Notes under the pieces: model-generated | The model's input: only the letters and a program-made list of their open reading frames with translations | Databases searched by the model: none | Told to the model about the DNA's origin: nothing | DNA from: Variovorax sp. YR216 | GTDB lineage: Bacteria; Pseudomonadota; Gammaproteobacteria; Burkholderiales; Burkholderiaceae_C | Direction: 5' to 3' | NCBI RefSeq assembly: GCF_900107745.1 | Contig: NZ_FNRO01000002.1 | Coordinates: 248,001 to 312,000, forward strand | DNA length: 64,000 bases | Translations under genes and position numbers: made by a program | Part shown: positions 18,701 to 26,710 of the stretch, piece by piece | Layout of the letters: each line of letters begins with the position of its first letter | Position numbering within the stretch: position 1 is the stretch's first letter

Positions 18701-21694
18701 GTGGCCGACCATGATCGGGCACGACAGGAAGCGCAGGTCCATCGCCTTGAGGTTCACTTCGAGCCGTTGCTTGGCGCGCGTCGTGACGTGGGTGTCCGGC
18801 GTGCCGCCGATCACGGCCGCAGCAAGGGTCGCGTCGTCGACCGCGTTCGGCGGACCGGGGTCGTAGCTCACCGGTCGGTCCGGTGCGGCCCCGCGCGCGG
18901 TGGGCGGACTGCGGTCGAGCGCACCGGTCGCGCCGGTCACGAGCAACTCGCCGAGCGCACCGAATGCGGACGGCGTGGAAAGCAGATCGCCATGCACCGC
19001 CGGCAGGTAGTAGAAGTTCCCGATGCCGCCGATGCGGCCCGAATCCCAGGTCACGGTGCCATCGCCGCGTGCGGTCGATACCATGCGCAGGCGCGGGCTT
19101 CCGCTGCGCGTTTCGACCCGGACCCCGCACGGGGTGTTCGGTGCGACGCCGAACACGTAGACCGACTTCGCGCGATAGGCGTCCGGCAGCGCGGGCATGC
19201 CGGTGCCGTCGGCCTTCGCATCCTCGGTCCACAACCATCCGGCCGACGCGAGGGTCTCGGCATCGGGCTGGCCGCAATGGTGGTCGCCGAACCACAGGTC
19301 GGTGTTGACTGCCTTCAGCGCCTTCCAGCCTTCGGGCCGCCAGTACTGCTGCGGCTCGCCGCCGTCGGGCTGCCCCTCGAAGGTGTCGACGAAGCCGGGC
19401 CGCGGCAGCAGTTGCAGCGCGCCCCGGAAGCCCGAGACGAGGTCGAGCACCTCCTGCATGTCGTGCCGGACGTCCAGCCGCGCGAGCGTGCGCAGCGCAT
19501 CGCCCTTGCCGAGCAGGTTCTCGACCATCGAATGCGAGCCCTGGTGCGGCGTGCCGGCCATGACGAGCCGCGCGCCGTCGCGTGCCATCAGCCGGTCCAT
19601 CACCTCGCGCCGCCGGTAGATGCAGGCGCGCACCACCAGTCCGCCCATGCTGTGCGCGAGCAGGCGGACGGGTTGCGTGGTCTGTTTCAACAGCAGGTCG
19701 AGGAAGGTGCCGAGGCGCTCGCCGAGCACGTCGAGCGGCTGCCGCCAGTCATAAGGGAATGGCACCACGTGATGGCTTGCCGCGAGGTGCTCGCAGATCG
19801 CGCTGTAGGTCTTGCCGAAGAGGCCGCCGGTCGTCACCTTGTCGGCACCGAAGGCGATGTCCGTCAGGCCGCCGGCTGCGAGGCTGATCGGGTTGAGCCA
19901 CACCCGCTTGCCGTCGGCATCGAGGTAGGTGCCCATCACGCCGGGCAGCACGATGACGATCGGCCGCTCCACGCCCGCCGCGTCGCGCGATGCGCCGATG
20001 CCGGCCGCGTCGAGGCTGGTGAACTGCGGCGGCATCACGCGGAACGCGGCGACATCGTCGGGCCGGCCCTGCACCAGCCAGTCGCGCATCGCGGTGCGCG
20101 TCTCCAGGTTGCCGAAGTAGCTGAAATGCGAGACATCCGATGCGCGGTCGAACATCACGCGCGCCTGGGCCTTGACAGCGACGCCTGCGAGCATCGAGGC
20201 GGTATCGACCACGAGGTCGTTGTCGGTGTTCTCGAACAGCAGGAAGTCGGTGAGCAGCGTGCCCATGCGCATCAGCAGGTTGCCGCCCTGGATGTCGCCG
20301 GCGATCAATCCCATGCGGATGTCGGGCTGCACCGTTCCATCGCGCAGCAGCGCGGCCATCGGCGAATCGGGCAGCATGGCCTCGATGCCCGGCACCAGAT
20401 GCGGATTGGTGCGGTTGTGCGCGATCTCGATCACCACGCGCTTGAACGCCGAATACAGCGGATTGCCGAAGAAGAACGGCACCCGGCCGATCAGCGTCAG
20501 CAGGCCCGAGAGGAACACGTCGAAGTTGCCGCTCGCGAGCCTGGTGCCCTGCGAGGGGCTGGCGACACGCACGTAGCGCTCGATCACCGGCGCCTTGTCG
20601 CGCAGCATCGCGAACAGATGGCGCAATTGCTCGCGGTGCTCGGCATGGGCGCTGTCGAGTTGCTTGCGCACCTCGGCTTCGCGGCCCTGCGCGTCGCCCA
20701 CGCCGGGGAAGGCAAAACTGTAGCTGTCGATGTGCTGGTCGATGTCCTGCAGGCACATCAGGTCGCCGACGATGCCGCCGCGCGAATGGGTCACGAGGCT
20801 GATGCGGGCGCCCTTGGGCAACGCCGTCGCCAGTTGCAGCGCGTTGTCGATGGGGCTTTCGGACAGCGTGCGGTGCTCGAAGCCGTAGATGCCGCCTGGA
20901 AAGCTGCTTTCGAGCCGGGCCCAGAGCCCCCGGTCGGTGCGCTGCAGGTCGGCGAAGCTGCCGAGCGTGCTCGACGCGGTGCCGTGGATGAAGACCAGCG
21001 CCGGGCGTGCCTTGCCGTCCGGGCCGATCATCGCGGCGACGTCATCCGGCGTACCCCCTTCGAGCTTGCCGCCCGCATCGTTCCAGCGGTAGAGGTGTCC
21101 GGCCGGCCGGCCGAGGCGGTCCTCGATGACGGTCATGAGCGCCTGGGTGGCGAGCCAGCTCACGCCGGCGTCCACCGCGGCCGTCTGCTTGCCCTTGCCG
21201 CCCTTGTCCTTCGGAAGACCGGCGATCAGCGCCTCTGCCGCGTCGGTCAGCGAATCGCGGCCCACGGCCACCGACACCACGCGGGTGACCAGGCTGCCCA
21301 TCGCGTCGGAAAACACGCCCCGGCGCGGCATCGCGCTTTCGGCGTTCAGGCGATCGAAGAGCACGCGGCCGTCGTCGTCGACCAGATCGGGCCGGTTGCG
21401 AAGCAGCGCATCGCGCAAACGGGCGGGGCTGGTGACCAGGGTGCCGCCGTCGGCCAGCTCGATCACCAGCACGTCGTCGTCGGCCGCCGCGAGTTCGCTT
21501 GCGCTGGTGTCGGGCGCACCGCGCACGGCGGCGCCGAGCTCGATGCTGGATTTCGGCGTCAGGAGTGTGTCGGGCAGGAAGTCGTCCTTGGCCGCAGGGC
21601 CGGCCGCGCTTCGCGTGGAAGACTTCAGAAGAGCAGGCACCTCGGGTTTCGTGTTCTCGCGTCCGGTGAGCTTCAGGACGATCGGTGGCGCCAT
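15737..21694 (-). CDS. giant CHAT protease fused to two alpha/beta-hydrolase domains
   Basis: A 1985-residue multidomain protein with no signal peptide. Residues 1-230 are an unassigned leader. A first alpha/beta hydrolase (about 230-545) has VFIHGT at 234-239, nucleophile S304 in THSRGG, and probable triad partners D493 and H523. A second, LCAT-like hydrolase (about 575-910) has PGVMG at 584, S682 in AHSMGG, D878 in GDGTV and H901. Residues about 985-1290 are unassigned. A CHAT (caspase-like) domain spans about 1290-1580 with H1439 in HVSAHG and C1483 in LNCCHLG. The tail (about 1600-1985) is helical and perhaps TPR-like. It follows the caspase gene by 30 bases with its own AGGAGA, so the two proteases form an operon. 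All catalytic residues look intact. Function is inferred only: a protease-triggered lipase or effector system. Confidence 0.85.
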   Translation of the reverse strand: MAPPIVLKLTGRENTKPEVPALLKSSTRSAAGPAAKDDFLPDTLLTPKSSIELGAAVRGAPDTSASELAAADDDVLVIELADGGTLVTSPARLRDALLRNRPDLVDDDGRVLFDRLNAESAMPRRGVFSDAMGSLVTRVVSVAVGRDSLTDAAEALIAGLPKDKGGKGKQTAAVDAGVSWLATQALMTVIEDRLGRPAGHLYRWNDAGGKLEGGTPDDVAAMIGPDGKARPALVFIHGTASSTLGSFADLQRTDRGLWARLESSFPGGIYGFEHRTLSESPIDNALQLATALPKGARISLVTHSRGGIVGDLMCLQDIDQHIDSYSFAFPGVGDAQGREAEVRKQLDSAHAEHREQLRHLFAMLRDKAPVIERYVRVASPSQGTRLASGNFDVFLSGLLTLIGRVPFFFGNPLYSAFKRVVIEIAHNRTNPHLVPGIEAMLPDSPMAALLRDGTVQPDIRMGLIAGDIQGGNLLMRMGTLLTDFLLFENTDNDLVVDTASMLAGVAVKAQARVMFDRASDVSHFSYFGNLETRTAMRDWLVQGRPDDVAAFRVMPPQFTSLDAAGIGASRDAAGVERPIVIVLPGVMGTYLDADGKRVWLNPISLAAGGLTDIAFGADKVTTGGLFGKTYSAICEHLAASHHVVPFPYDWRQPLDVLGERLGTFLDLLLKQTTQPVRLLAHSMGGLVVRACIYRRREVMDRLMARDGARLVMAGTPHQGSHSMVENLLGKGDALRTLARLDVRHDMQEVLDLVSGFRGALQLLPRPGFVDTFEGQPDGGEPQQYWRPEGWKALKAVNTDLWFGDHHCGQPDAETLASAGWLWTEDAKADGTGMPALPDAYRAKSVYVFGVAPNTPCGVRVETRSGSPRLRMVSTARGDGTVTWDSGRIGGIGNFYYLPAVHGDLLSTPSAFGALGELLVTGATGALDRSPPTARGAAPDRPVSYDPGPPNAVDDATLAAAVIGGTPDTHVTTRAKQRLEVNLKAMDLRFLSCPIMVGHYENDSMAGTEALIDAELMDGQLAQRRALDLYAGPLGTAAVVLRTPSAIERRRGVLTGAVVTGLGSYEGNLSQDALMIAVRAGVLRYLLQVVDVMGREDREVPLATLLLGYNSSANLTIAGSVEAVVRGVIDANEKFRRTTGLSVRVSQLDIVELYLDTAITAVYELRQLASRLQTAAAAKDTLLACNPELAQGTGLRQRLFDARGASYWPRLIVTDADDPGTAPRPDGATRLADRLRFLYVGQRARAETVVQQRQPSLIETLVRQQISQTQWNADFGRMLFQLIVPPDFKDAARQLQRIVLVVDGATANLPWELMLTDPLFATEAQTDGPLVPLALCTPVVRQLSSSAYRRDVRQSVARSAYVVGNPSVQGFAAAFPDPANPQGKDPDSLSGAEVEANAVAGLLVGMGYEVSRAIGADNLASDVLAKLYRKPYRILHVSAHGVFDQRHVDGLRRSGVVLSGGLLITAAEIEAMESVPELVFLNCCHLGQIDPGGAAGPTVRDGNKLAGSVARELMAIGVRCVVVAGWAVDDKLAQQFGEVFYQSLLQNRRPFGEAVFEARQALWATRSDNVTWGAFQAYGDPLWLAEPADAASGAAGGRAPFVSIDEMLDELARARVEIARCPDRALESERQARIRAIEDARDRRCPPSWLRLPLLQSALGAIWRDLGCPEQAYGALVVAIQTVDLQGRVPIRDIEQLAAVEVELGFARAERDIERIHAEQQAARKYPPRPMPKGLPLIDHGIGRLRALDRLVSGGTLCHTAAPLRTNADRYALLGEACERKAVVFALHLLRIKGTAAQRHRWRGALEDAVQAGLQAYARAEGMAGDDGFRPCEALRALALQTALDGWDAPEAMSNGVALARQCGQIISRATAHDGDTWDVVASPEALLVERLRDGSFAAPDDAGDAALASVLEAYRDALANLGPQVRRIDTTIDHLDMLSILLDARFLTGGGEACRRMADRLVALIQQLRPARRVRSDRPKAPLAG

Positions 21695-21724
21695 GCTCCG
21701 TCTCTCCTCTTGCGTGGCAGGACG

Positions 21725-22567
21725 TCAGGTGAAGACCGCGCGGTTTCGCGCCTCCGCGCTGCCCTGGATCTGCGGCTTCTGCGGATAGCGCGTGGAAGGC
21801 AGGTCGTCCGCCAGCGCCGCATGCCACTGCGTGTAGCTCGCGTTCGCGGGCAGGGCGCGCAGCGCCTTCAGCGCGTAGAAGGTGAAGGCGCCGTTGGAGC
21901 GGTCCGCGAAGGTCGCGTCATAGCTGAAGTGGTTCTCGCCTTCTTCGCAGCCGGCCATGAGAACGTCGCCCGCGTCGTCCTGCTGCGCACTCGCGAGCGC
22001 GCTGGAGGCCGCGTGGCTGGCGTCGGCAGGCACCGGGCCGCCGCCCGGGCCTCCCTTGGCGAGGCGCTCGCCGGACATCCATGCCGTCATCGGCATGAAG
22101 CGCGGCGTCCTCCCGGCCTCCTTGTCCGCGCTGTTCGGCGGCGCGCGGTTCACGGTCCCTGAGTGACAGCTATCGGAAATCAGGACGATGTGCACGCCAT
22201 CCCGGCGTGTCATGAAGATCGCATGGATCTCGTCGTCGATGAATGCGGCGTTGATCAGGCGGATGTCGTGGGGGCAGAGCGCCTCGTCGAGCCCGTCGGC
22301 CTCGTCGCCATCGGTGTCGTACTGGTAGGTGCCATGGCCCGAGTAGGTGATCACGACCACGTCGCCGCTCACCGCCTGCCCGACGATGCGCTTGAAGGCG
22401 TCGACCATGCCGGCTTTGGTGGCCTGGCCGTCGAGCAGCTTGTTCACGCTGAAGCCGCGCGACGTCAGCTCGGCGGCCCAGTCGTTGGCGTCGTTGACGC
22501 AGCCGGCAAGGTCCATGTCGGTGCCGGGGTAGTTGTTGATGCCGATGCACAGGGCGAGCTTGGACAT
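21725..22567 (-). CDS. caspase family (metacaspase-like, C14) protease
   Basis: A 280-residue cysteine protease of the caspase/metacaspase clan. The N-terminus (LALCIGINNYPG, LAGCVNDANDW) is the first caspase strand and helix. The catalytic dyad is H78 in YSGHGT and C134 in SDSCHSG, with the metacaspase-type acidic stretch DGDEADGLDEALCPHD between them. Metacaspases generally cut after Arg or Lys and many need calcium; that is family knowledge. No signal peptide, membrane segment or extra domain is seen, so it is cytosolic. AGGAGG precedes the ATG. It is the first gene of an operon with the giant CHAT protein, suggesting a proteolytic relay between the two. Confidence 0.88.
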   Translation of the reverse strand: MSKLALCIGINNYPGTDMDLAGCVNDANDWAAELTSRGFSVNKLLDGQATKAGMVDAFKRIVGQAVSGDVVVITYSGHGTYQYDTDGDEADGLDEALCPHDIRLINAAFIDDEIHAIFMTRRDGVHIVLISDSCHSGTVNRAPPNSADKEAGRTPRFMPMTAWMSGERLAKGGPGGGPVPADASHAASSALASAQQDDAGDVLMAGCEEGENHFSYDATFADRSNGAFTFYALKALRALPANASYTQWHAALADDLPSTRYPQKPQIQGSAEARNRAVFT

Positions 22568-22715
22568 GCGTGCCTCCTGTCGTTCGTTCGGTCAAGGTGC
22601 GGGCGCCGGCGGCGCCTTCCTGATTGAACACGCGAGAGGCCTGCGAGTCGTCTTCCAAACGGGATATGGCGCACGGCAGGGCATACGGCGCGATTGCGGC
22701 CGTGCGCGTCTGGCG
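22568..22715. promoter_or_regulatory. leader region of the caspase-CHAT operon
   Basis: The 148 bases between the tartrate dehydratase stop and the caspase start hold the ribosome site and a GC palindrome (GGCGCCGGCGGCGCC, 22602-22616). I find no convincing -35/-10 pair or regulator palindrome. The size suggests a promoter separate from the tartrate operon upstream, but readthrough is possible. Confidence 0.3.
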
Positions 22716-23882
22716 TCAGGCGCTCAGCGCCTTCATTTCCGCATACAGATCCGCCTTGCCTTCGAAGCCGATCCCCGGCAGTGCCGGCAGGTTGACGTAG
22801 CCGTTGTCGACACGCACACCATCGGGGAAGCCGCCATAGGGTTGGAAGAGGTCGGGGTAGCTCTCGTTGCCACCCAATCCCAAGCCGGCTGCGATCGCCA
22901 GCGACATCTGGTGTCCGCCGTGCGGGATGCAGCGGCTCGGGGACCAGCCGTATTCCTTGAGCATGTCGAGCGTGCGCAGGTATTCGACGAGGCCGTAGCT
23001 CAGAGCGCAGTCGAACTGCAGCCAGTCGCGGTCGGGGCGCATGCCGCCGTGGCGGATGAGGTTGCGCGCGTCCTGCATCGAGAAGAGGTTCTCGCCGGTC
23101 GCCATCGGGCCCGCATAGACCTCCGAGAGCTTCGCCTGCAGTTCGTAGTCGAGCGGATCGCCCGCTTCCTCGTACCAGAAGAGCGGGTACTGCGACAGCG
23201 CACGGGCATAGTCGATGGCGGTCTGCAGGTCGAAGCGGCCGTTCGCGTCCACCGCCAGCTGCTGGCCGGGGCCGAGGATCCTGAGCACCGACTCGATGCG
23301 TTCGCAGTCTTCGGCCAGCGTGGCGCCGCCGATCTTCATCTTGACCACCGAATAGCCGCGCGCGAGGTAGCTCTCCATTTCCTTGCGGAGGCCGTCCAGG
23401 CCCTTGCCGGGGTAGTAGTAGCCGCCAGCCGCGTAGACGAAGACGCGCGGATTGGCCTTGCCGTTGCCATAGCGCTCCGCCAGGAGCTGGAAGAGCGGCT
23501 TGCCCGCGATCTTCGCGACCGCGTCCCACACCGCCATGTCCATCGTGCCCACGGCCACCGAGCGCTCGCCGTGCCCGCCGGGCTTCTCGTTGATCATCAT
23601 TCGCGCCCAGATCTTGTGCGGATCGAGGTTCTCGCCGGTCTCGTCGATGAGCGTCGCCGGATCGGCTTCGAGCACGCGCGGGCGGAAGCGGTCGCGGATC
23701 AGCCCGCCCTGGCCATAGCGGCCATTGGAGTTGAAGCCGTAGCCGATCACGGGCTTGCCGTCGCGGACCACGTCGGTGACCACGGCGACGAGGCTCAGGG
23801 TCATCTTCGAGAAGTCGATGTAGGCGTTGCGGATGTCCGATTTGATCGGGCGGGTGGATTCGATGATGTCGACGATTTTCAT
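22716..23882 (-). CDS. tarD: D(-)-tartrate dehydratase (enolase superfamily)
   Basis: A 388-residue enolase-superfamily enzyme that dehydrates D-tartrate to oxaloacetate. The sequence follows the rhizobial D-tartrate dehydratase nearly throughout (YGFNSNGRYGQGGLIR, INEKPGGHGERSVAVGT, SRCIPHGGHQMSLAIAAGLG). Catalytic and metal residues are in place: K181 and K183 (VKMKIGG), D212 (VDAN), E238 or E239 (YEE), E264 (TGEN) and H321/H324 (PHGGH). It is the last gene of a minus-strand operon after an SDR, a Bug receptor and a DHDPS-like lyase, consistent with uptake and use of tartrate or a related acid. Confidence 0.9.
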   Translation of the reverse strand: MKIVDIIESTRPIKSDIRNAYIDFSKMTLSLVAVVTDVVRDGKPVIGYGFNSNGRYGQGGLIRDRFRPRVLEADPATLIDETGENLDPHKIWARMMINEKPGGHGERSVAVGTMDMAVWDAVAKIAGKPLFQLLAERYGNGKANPRVFVYAAGGYYYPGKGLDGLRKEMESYLARGYSVVKMKIGGATLAEDCERIESVLRILGPGQQLAVDANGRFDLQTAIDYARALSQYPLFWYEEAGDPLDYELQAKLSEVYAGPMATGENLFSMQDARNLIRHGGMRPDRDWLQFDCALSYGLVEYLRTLDMLKEYGWSPSRCIPHGGHQMSLAIAAGLGLGGNESYPDLFQPYGGFPDGVRVDNGYVNLPALPGIGFEGKADLYAEMKALSA

Positions 23883-23922
23883 GATGCTCTCGATGAGTGA
23901 CAGGAGTTGAAAGGTCAGGGGT

Positions 23923-24621
23923 TCAGCGGGGCAGCGACGAGCCGCCGCAGATGGCGATGTCCTGTCCGGTGATGGCAGCGGCGGAGGGCGACAGCAGGAA
24001 GGCGACGAGGGCGGCGATCTCGGCCGGCTCGATCAGCCTTCCGATGGGCGGCAGGCGCGGTGCGCTGCCGGCACGCGCGGGATCGGCCAGCATGCCGGTG
24101 GCGGTCGCGGCGGGCGAGACGACGTTCACTGTCACGCCCCGGTCCGCGACTTCGGCCGCCCAGCTTCGCGCTAGCGCGATGAGCGCCGCCTTCGTGGCCG
24201 CGTACTGGCCGCGTCCGGGCATGCCCTGCGCCACGCGGCTGCCGATGAAGATCACGCGGCCGTGCTTGCGCTGCGCCATCGCGGGCACGATTGCATCGGC
24301 GATGCGCGTGGCGGCATCCACATGCAGGCGCCACATCAGCTCGCCGCCTGCGTGGTCGAGCTGGCCGAGCGGCCCGACGCGCAGCACGCCGGCCGCATGC
24401 ACGAGCGCATCGGCGTCCTGCAGCGCGGCGGCGGCAGCAGCGACGCTTTCGCCCCGCGACAGGTCCACCTCGACCGGAGTGAAGGCCGCATGCGCGATGG
24501 CCGGCTGGGCGACATCGAGTCCGCTGACGCGCCAGCCCGCGGCCAGCAGCGATTCCGCGATCGCGCGGCCGATGCCGCTGCTGCTGCCGGTGACCACGGC
24601 ATGCCGCAGGTCATTCGACAT
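23923..24621 (-). CDS. short-chain dehydrogenase/reductase
   Basis: A 232-residue classical SDR. The cofactor motif TGSSSGIG is at 11-18, and the active site is S128 (IGSRVAQG), Y140 and K144 (YAATK). NAD(P) dependence is family knowledge. Its start overlaps the end of the Bug receptor gene by 11 bases, so it belongs to the tartrate operon. It could oxidise a hydroxy acid (for example another tartrate isomer or a sugar acid) into a form the other enzymes use. Substrate unknown. Confidence 0.88.
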   Translation of the reverse strand: MSNDLRHAVVTGSSSGIGRAIAESLLAAGWRVSGLDVAQPAIAHAAFTPVEVDLSRGESVAAAAAALQDADALVHAAGVLRVGPLGQLDHAGGELMWRLHVDAATRIADAIVPAMAQRKHGRVIFIGSRVAQGMPGRGQYAATKAALIALARSWAAEVADRGVTVNVVSPAATATGMLADPARAGSAPRLPPIGRLIEPAEIAALVAFLLSPSAAAITGQDIAICGGSSLPR

Positions 24622-25576
24622 GGATGTTCCCCTCGGTCACGATCTTCTGGGAACGCGCCATGTCGCCGCCCTGGAACTTCGCGAATTCCTCCGCGCTGCC
24701 GGGTGCGAGCAGCAGGCCCTGTTCCCTGAGCTTGTCCTTCATGTCGCCGGCCAGCGCCTTGTTCACTTCGGCGTTGAGCCGCTGCACGATCTCGGGCGAC
24801 GTCTTGGCCGGCGCCCAGAGGCCATACCAGCTGTAGAACTCGAAGCCGGGAATCGTCTCCGCCACGGTCGGCACATCGGGCAGGCTGGAGGCGCGCTGCG
24901 CCGAGGTCACCGCGACCACGCGCAGCATGCCGCTCTTGTGGTACTGGAGCGATCCGAGGATGGGATCGATGAAGCCGTCGATCTGCCCGCCGATCAGGTC
25001 CTGGAAGGCCGGCGCGGTGCCCTTGTACGGCACGATCAGGTAGTCGATGTTGCCCGCGCGCTTGAGCAGCTCGGTGGACAGATGCCCGGCGGAGCCGACC
25101 GAGCCGACCGCGAAGGTCATCTTGCCCGGATGCTCCTTCGCGTATGCGATGAGCGACTTGATGTCGGTGATCGGCAGCTTCTTGTTGATCGCCACCGACA
25201 GCGGTGCCTTGGCCACGAGGGCCACGGGCGCGAAGTCGCGGTTCACGTTGTAGGGCACCGACTTCATCGTCATTGGCGCCGTGGTGAAGGTCGAGGCATT
25301 GAAGAGCAGCGTGTAGCCGTCGGCTGGCGCCTTGGCCACCACGTCACCGCCGATCACGCCATTGCCGCCGGCGCGGTTCTCGACGACGAAGGGCTGGCCC
25401 ATCTGGTCGCTGAGCTTCTGCGCCAGCAGCCGGCCCACGAAGTCCAGCGTCCCGCCGGGCGGGAACGGGATCACCATCTTGATCGGCTTGCTGGGATACG
25501 CCTGGGCGAAAGCGCCGGCGGTCGCCGCGAGGGCGAGGGCGCCTAGCGCGGCGCGGATGAAGTGCTTGCGTCGCAT
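24611..25576 (-). CDS. Bug family (TctC-like) tripartite tricarboxylate receptor
   Basis: A 321-residue periplasmic binding protein with a signal peptide (MRRKHFIRAALGALALAATAGAFAQ, cut after AFA). Family hallmarks are YPSKPIKMVIPFPPGG near the mature N-terminus, VENRAGGNGVIGGDVVAKAPADGYT and VAETIPGFEFYSWYG. No TctA/TctB membrane genes lie nearby, which is common for orphan Bug receptors in Burkholderiales. Position in the D-tartrate dehydratase operon makes a hydroxy-dicarboxylate such as tartrate a reasonable ligand (inference). Confidence 0.92.
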   Translation of the reverse strand: MRRKHFIRAALGALALAATAGAFAQAYPSKPIKMVIPFPPGGTLDFVGRLLAQKLSDQMGQPFVVENRAGGNGVIGGDVVAKAPADGYTLLFNASTFTTAPMTMKSVPYNVNRDFAPVALVAKAPLSVAINKKLPITDIKSLIAYAKEHPGKMTFAVGSVGSAGHLSTELLKRAGNIDYLIVPYKGTAPAFQDLIGGQIDGFIDPILGSLQYHKSGMLRVVAVTSAQRASSLPDVPTVAETIPGFEFYSWYGLWAPAKTSPEIVQRLNAEVNKALAGDMKDKLREQGLLLAPGSAEEFAKFQGGDMARSQKIVTEGNIHVE

Positions 25577-25646
25577 GTCTGGTCTCCTGGGTCTGGTTTT
25601 CTGCAGGGCCGGGCCGACTTCGCACCCGGCTTTTTCGGGCGGCGAA

Positions 25647-26585
25647 TCAGCGCTTGAGCAGGCCCGCGCGCTTCACGGCGGCGCGCAGGGCTTCGACTTC
25701 CTCGGCGTTGGGCGCCTCGGTGGGCGGGCGCACCGTGGCATCGTCGAGCACGCCGGCCAGGTACATGCCGCCCTTCATGCGGGCATGGGCCTCGCCCGTG
25801 GGCTCGCCGCCGCCGTAGACCGCGTCCTTGAGCGGCGTGATGATGGCCTGCACTTCCATCGCGCGCTTGAGGTCGCCGGCCTTCACCGCGTTCCACAGGT
25901 CGATGATGAGTTGCGGGATGAAGGTGGCGAAGCCGACCAGCGCGCCGTCGACGCCCTGCACCATCGAGGCCAGCAGGTACTCGTCATGGCAGGTCAGGAT
26001 GGCCTTGGACGCATTGGCCTCGCGGATCGCCTGGATGTCGCGGGCGTACTTGTTCATGTCGCGCTGGCCCACCTTGAAGGCCTGCACATAGGGCAGCCGC
26101 GCCAGGTCGGCCAGCAGCTTCGACGAGTACGAGGCGCGTGTCCACGCCGGGTAGACGTGGCACACGAGGTCGAGCTCCGGCGCCGCCTTGTGGATCGCCT
26201 CGAAATACTGCAGCGCGTGGTCCGGCGTGAAGCCGAAGCGCAGCCAGTGGTGGGGCGGCATGACGTCGAGCGCCACCGCACCGGCGGCCTTGGCGGCGCG
26301 GGCGTGTTCGGCGGCATCGGCCAGTCCTTCGCAGACGATCGACGAGATCACCGGCAGGCGGCCCTTGAGCTCATCGGCAACGATCCGCGTGACCTCGGCG
26401 CGCTCGGCCGGCGTCAGCGCGAACACCTCGCCGGTGTGGCCATTGGTCATGACCGCGACCACGCCGTCGTGGCCGGCGAGCCATGAAGCCAGCTTGCGCA
26501 GCGCGGGCTCGTCGATCTTGTGGTCACGGGTGAAGGGGCACGAAATGGCGGGAATGATCCCCTTGTAGTTCGCGATGGAAGGCAT
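25647..26585 (-). CDS. dihydrodipicolinate synthase/N-acetylneuraminate lyase family aldolase
   Basis: A 312-residue TIM-barrel class I aldolase. The Schiff-base lysine is K171 (VQAFKVGQRD), the proton-relay tyrosine Y145 (CHVYPAW), and the carboxylate-binding loop reads NGHTGE at 48-53 in place of GTTGE. The frame is open upstream to 26825, but homology begins at MPSIANYKGIIPAIS with AGGAGA in front, giving 26585. It is the promoter-proximal gene of the tartrate operon, not a lysine-synthesis gene by context. A role in cleaving or dehydrating a keto sugar acid is possible; substrate unknown. Confidence 0.88.
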   Translation of the reverse strand: MPSIANYKGIIPAISCPFTRDHKIDEPALRKLASWLAGHDGVVAVMTNGHTGEVFALTPAERAEVTRIVADELKGRLPVISSIVCEGLADAAEHARAAKAAGAVALDVMPPHHWLRFGFTPDHALQYFEAIHKAAPELDLVCHVYPAWTRASYSSKLLADLARLPYVQAFKVGQRDMNKYARDIQAIREANASKAILTCHDEYLLASMVQGVDGALVGFATFIPQLIIDLWNAVKAGDLKRAMEVQAIITPLKDAVYGGGEPTGEAHARMKGGMYLAGVLDDATVRPPTEAPNAEEVEALRAAVKRAGLLKR

Positions 26586-26643
26586 GCGGTCGTCTCCTGG
26601 TGGGTGATTGGGTGTCGATGGGGCGATCTTCCGGTTGGGGGGC

Positions 26644-26672
26644 GCATACGGTCCAATACCCGATTCGCATAC
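26644..26672. promoter_or_regulatory. candidate LysR-site region with GCATAC direct repeats
   Basis: The divergent promoter region of the tartrate operon and its LysR gene carries GCATAC at 26644-26649 and 26667-26672, 23 bases apart, in the only AT-richer part of the gap. Direct or inverted half-sites of this spacing suit LysR tetramer binding, but the evidence is positional only. Confidence 0.3.
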
Positions 26673-26710
26673 AACTATCTCCGCGGAGAAACCGAGAAAG
26701 GACGCACCGC

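Noticed and set aside
15624..19295. A 1223-codon minus-strand frame overlapping the CHAT gene in another register
   Set aside because: Its composition is dominated by Arg, Gly, Ala and Pro, without motifs. The other register encodes the catalytic CHAT domain without interruption, so this is not a frameshifted gene.
17888..22162. A 1424-codon open frame on the plus strand opposite the CHAT gene
   Set aside because: It is antisense to a protein with clear catalytic motifs, is rich in Arg, His, Ala and Val as expected from reverse-frame GC-rich codons, and shows no domain. It is an overprinting artefact of high GC.
15737..22567. Reading the caspase-CHAT operon as a CRISPR-associated Craspase
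   Set aside because: No cas genes or repeat-spacer array are present, and the CHAT protein has hydrolase domains in place of the long N-terminal TPR array typical of the type III-E partner.
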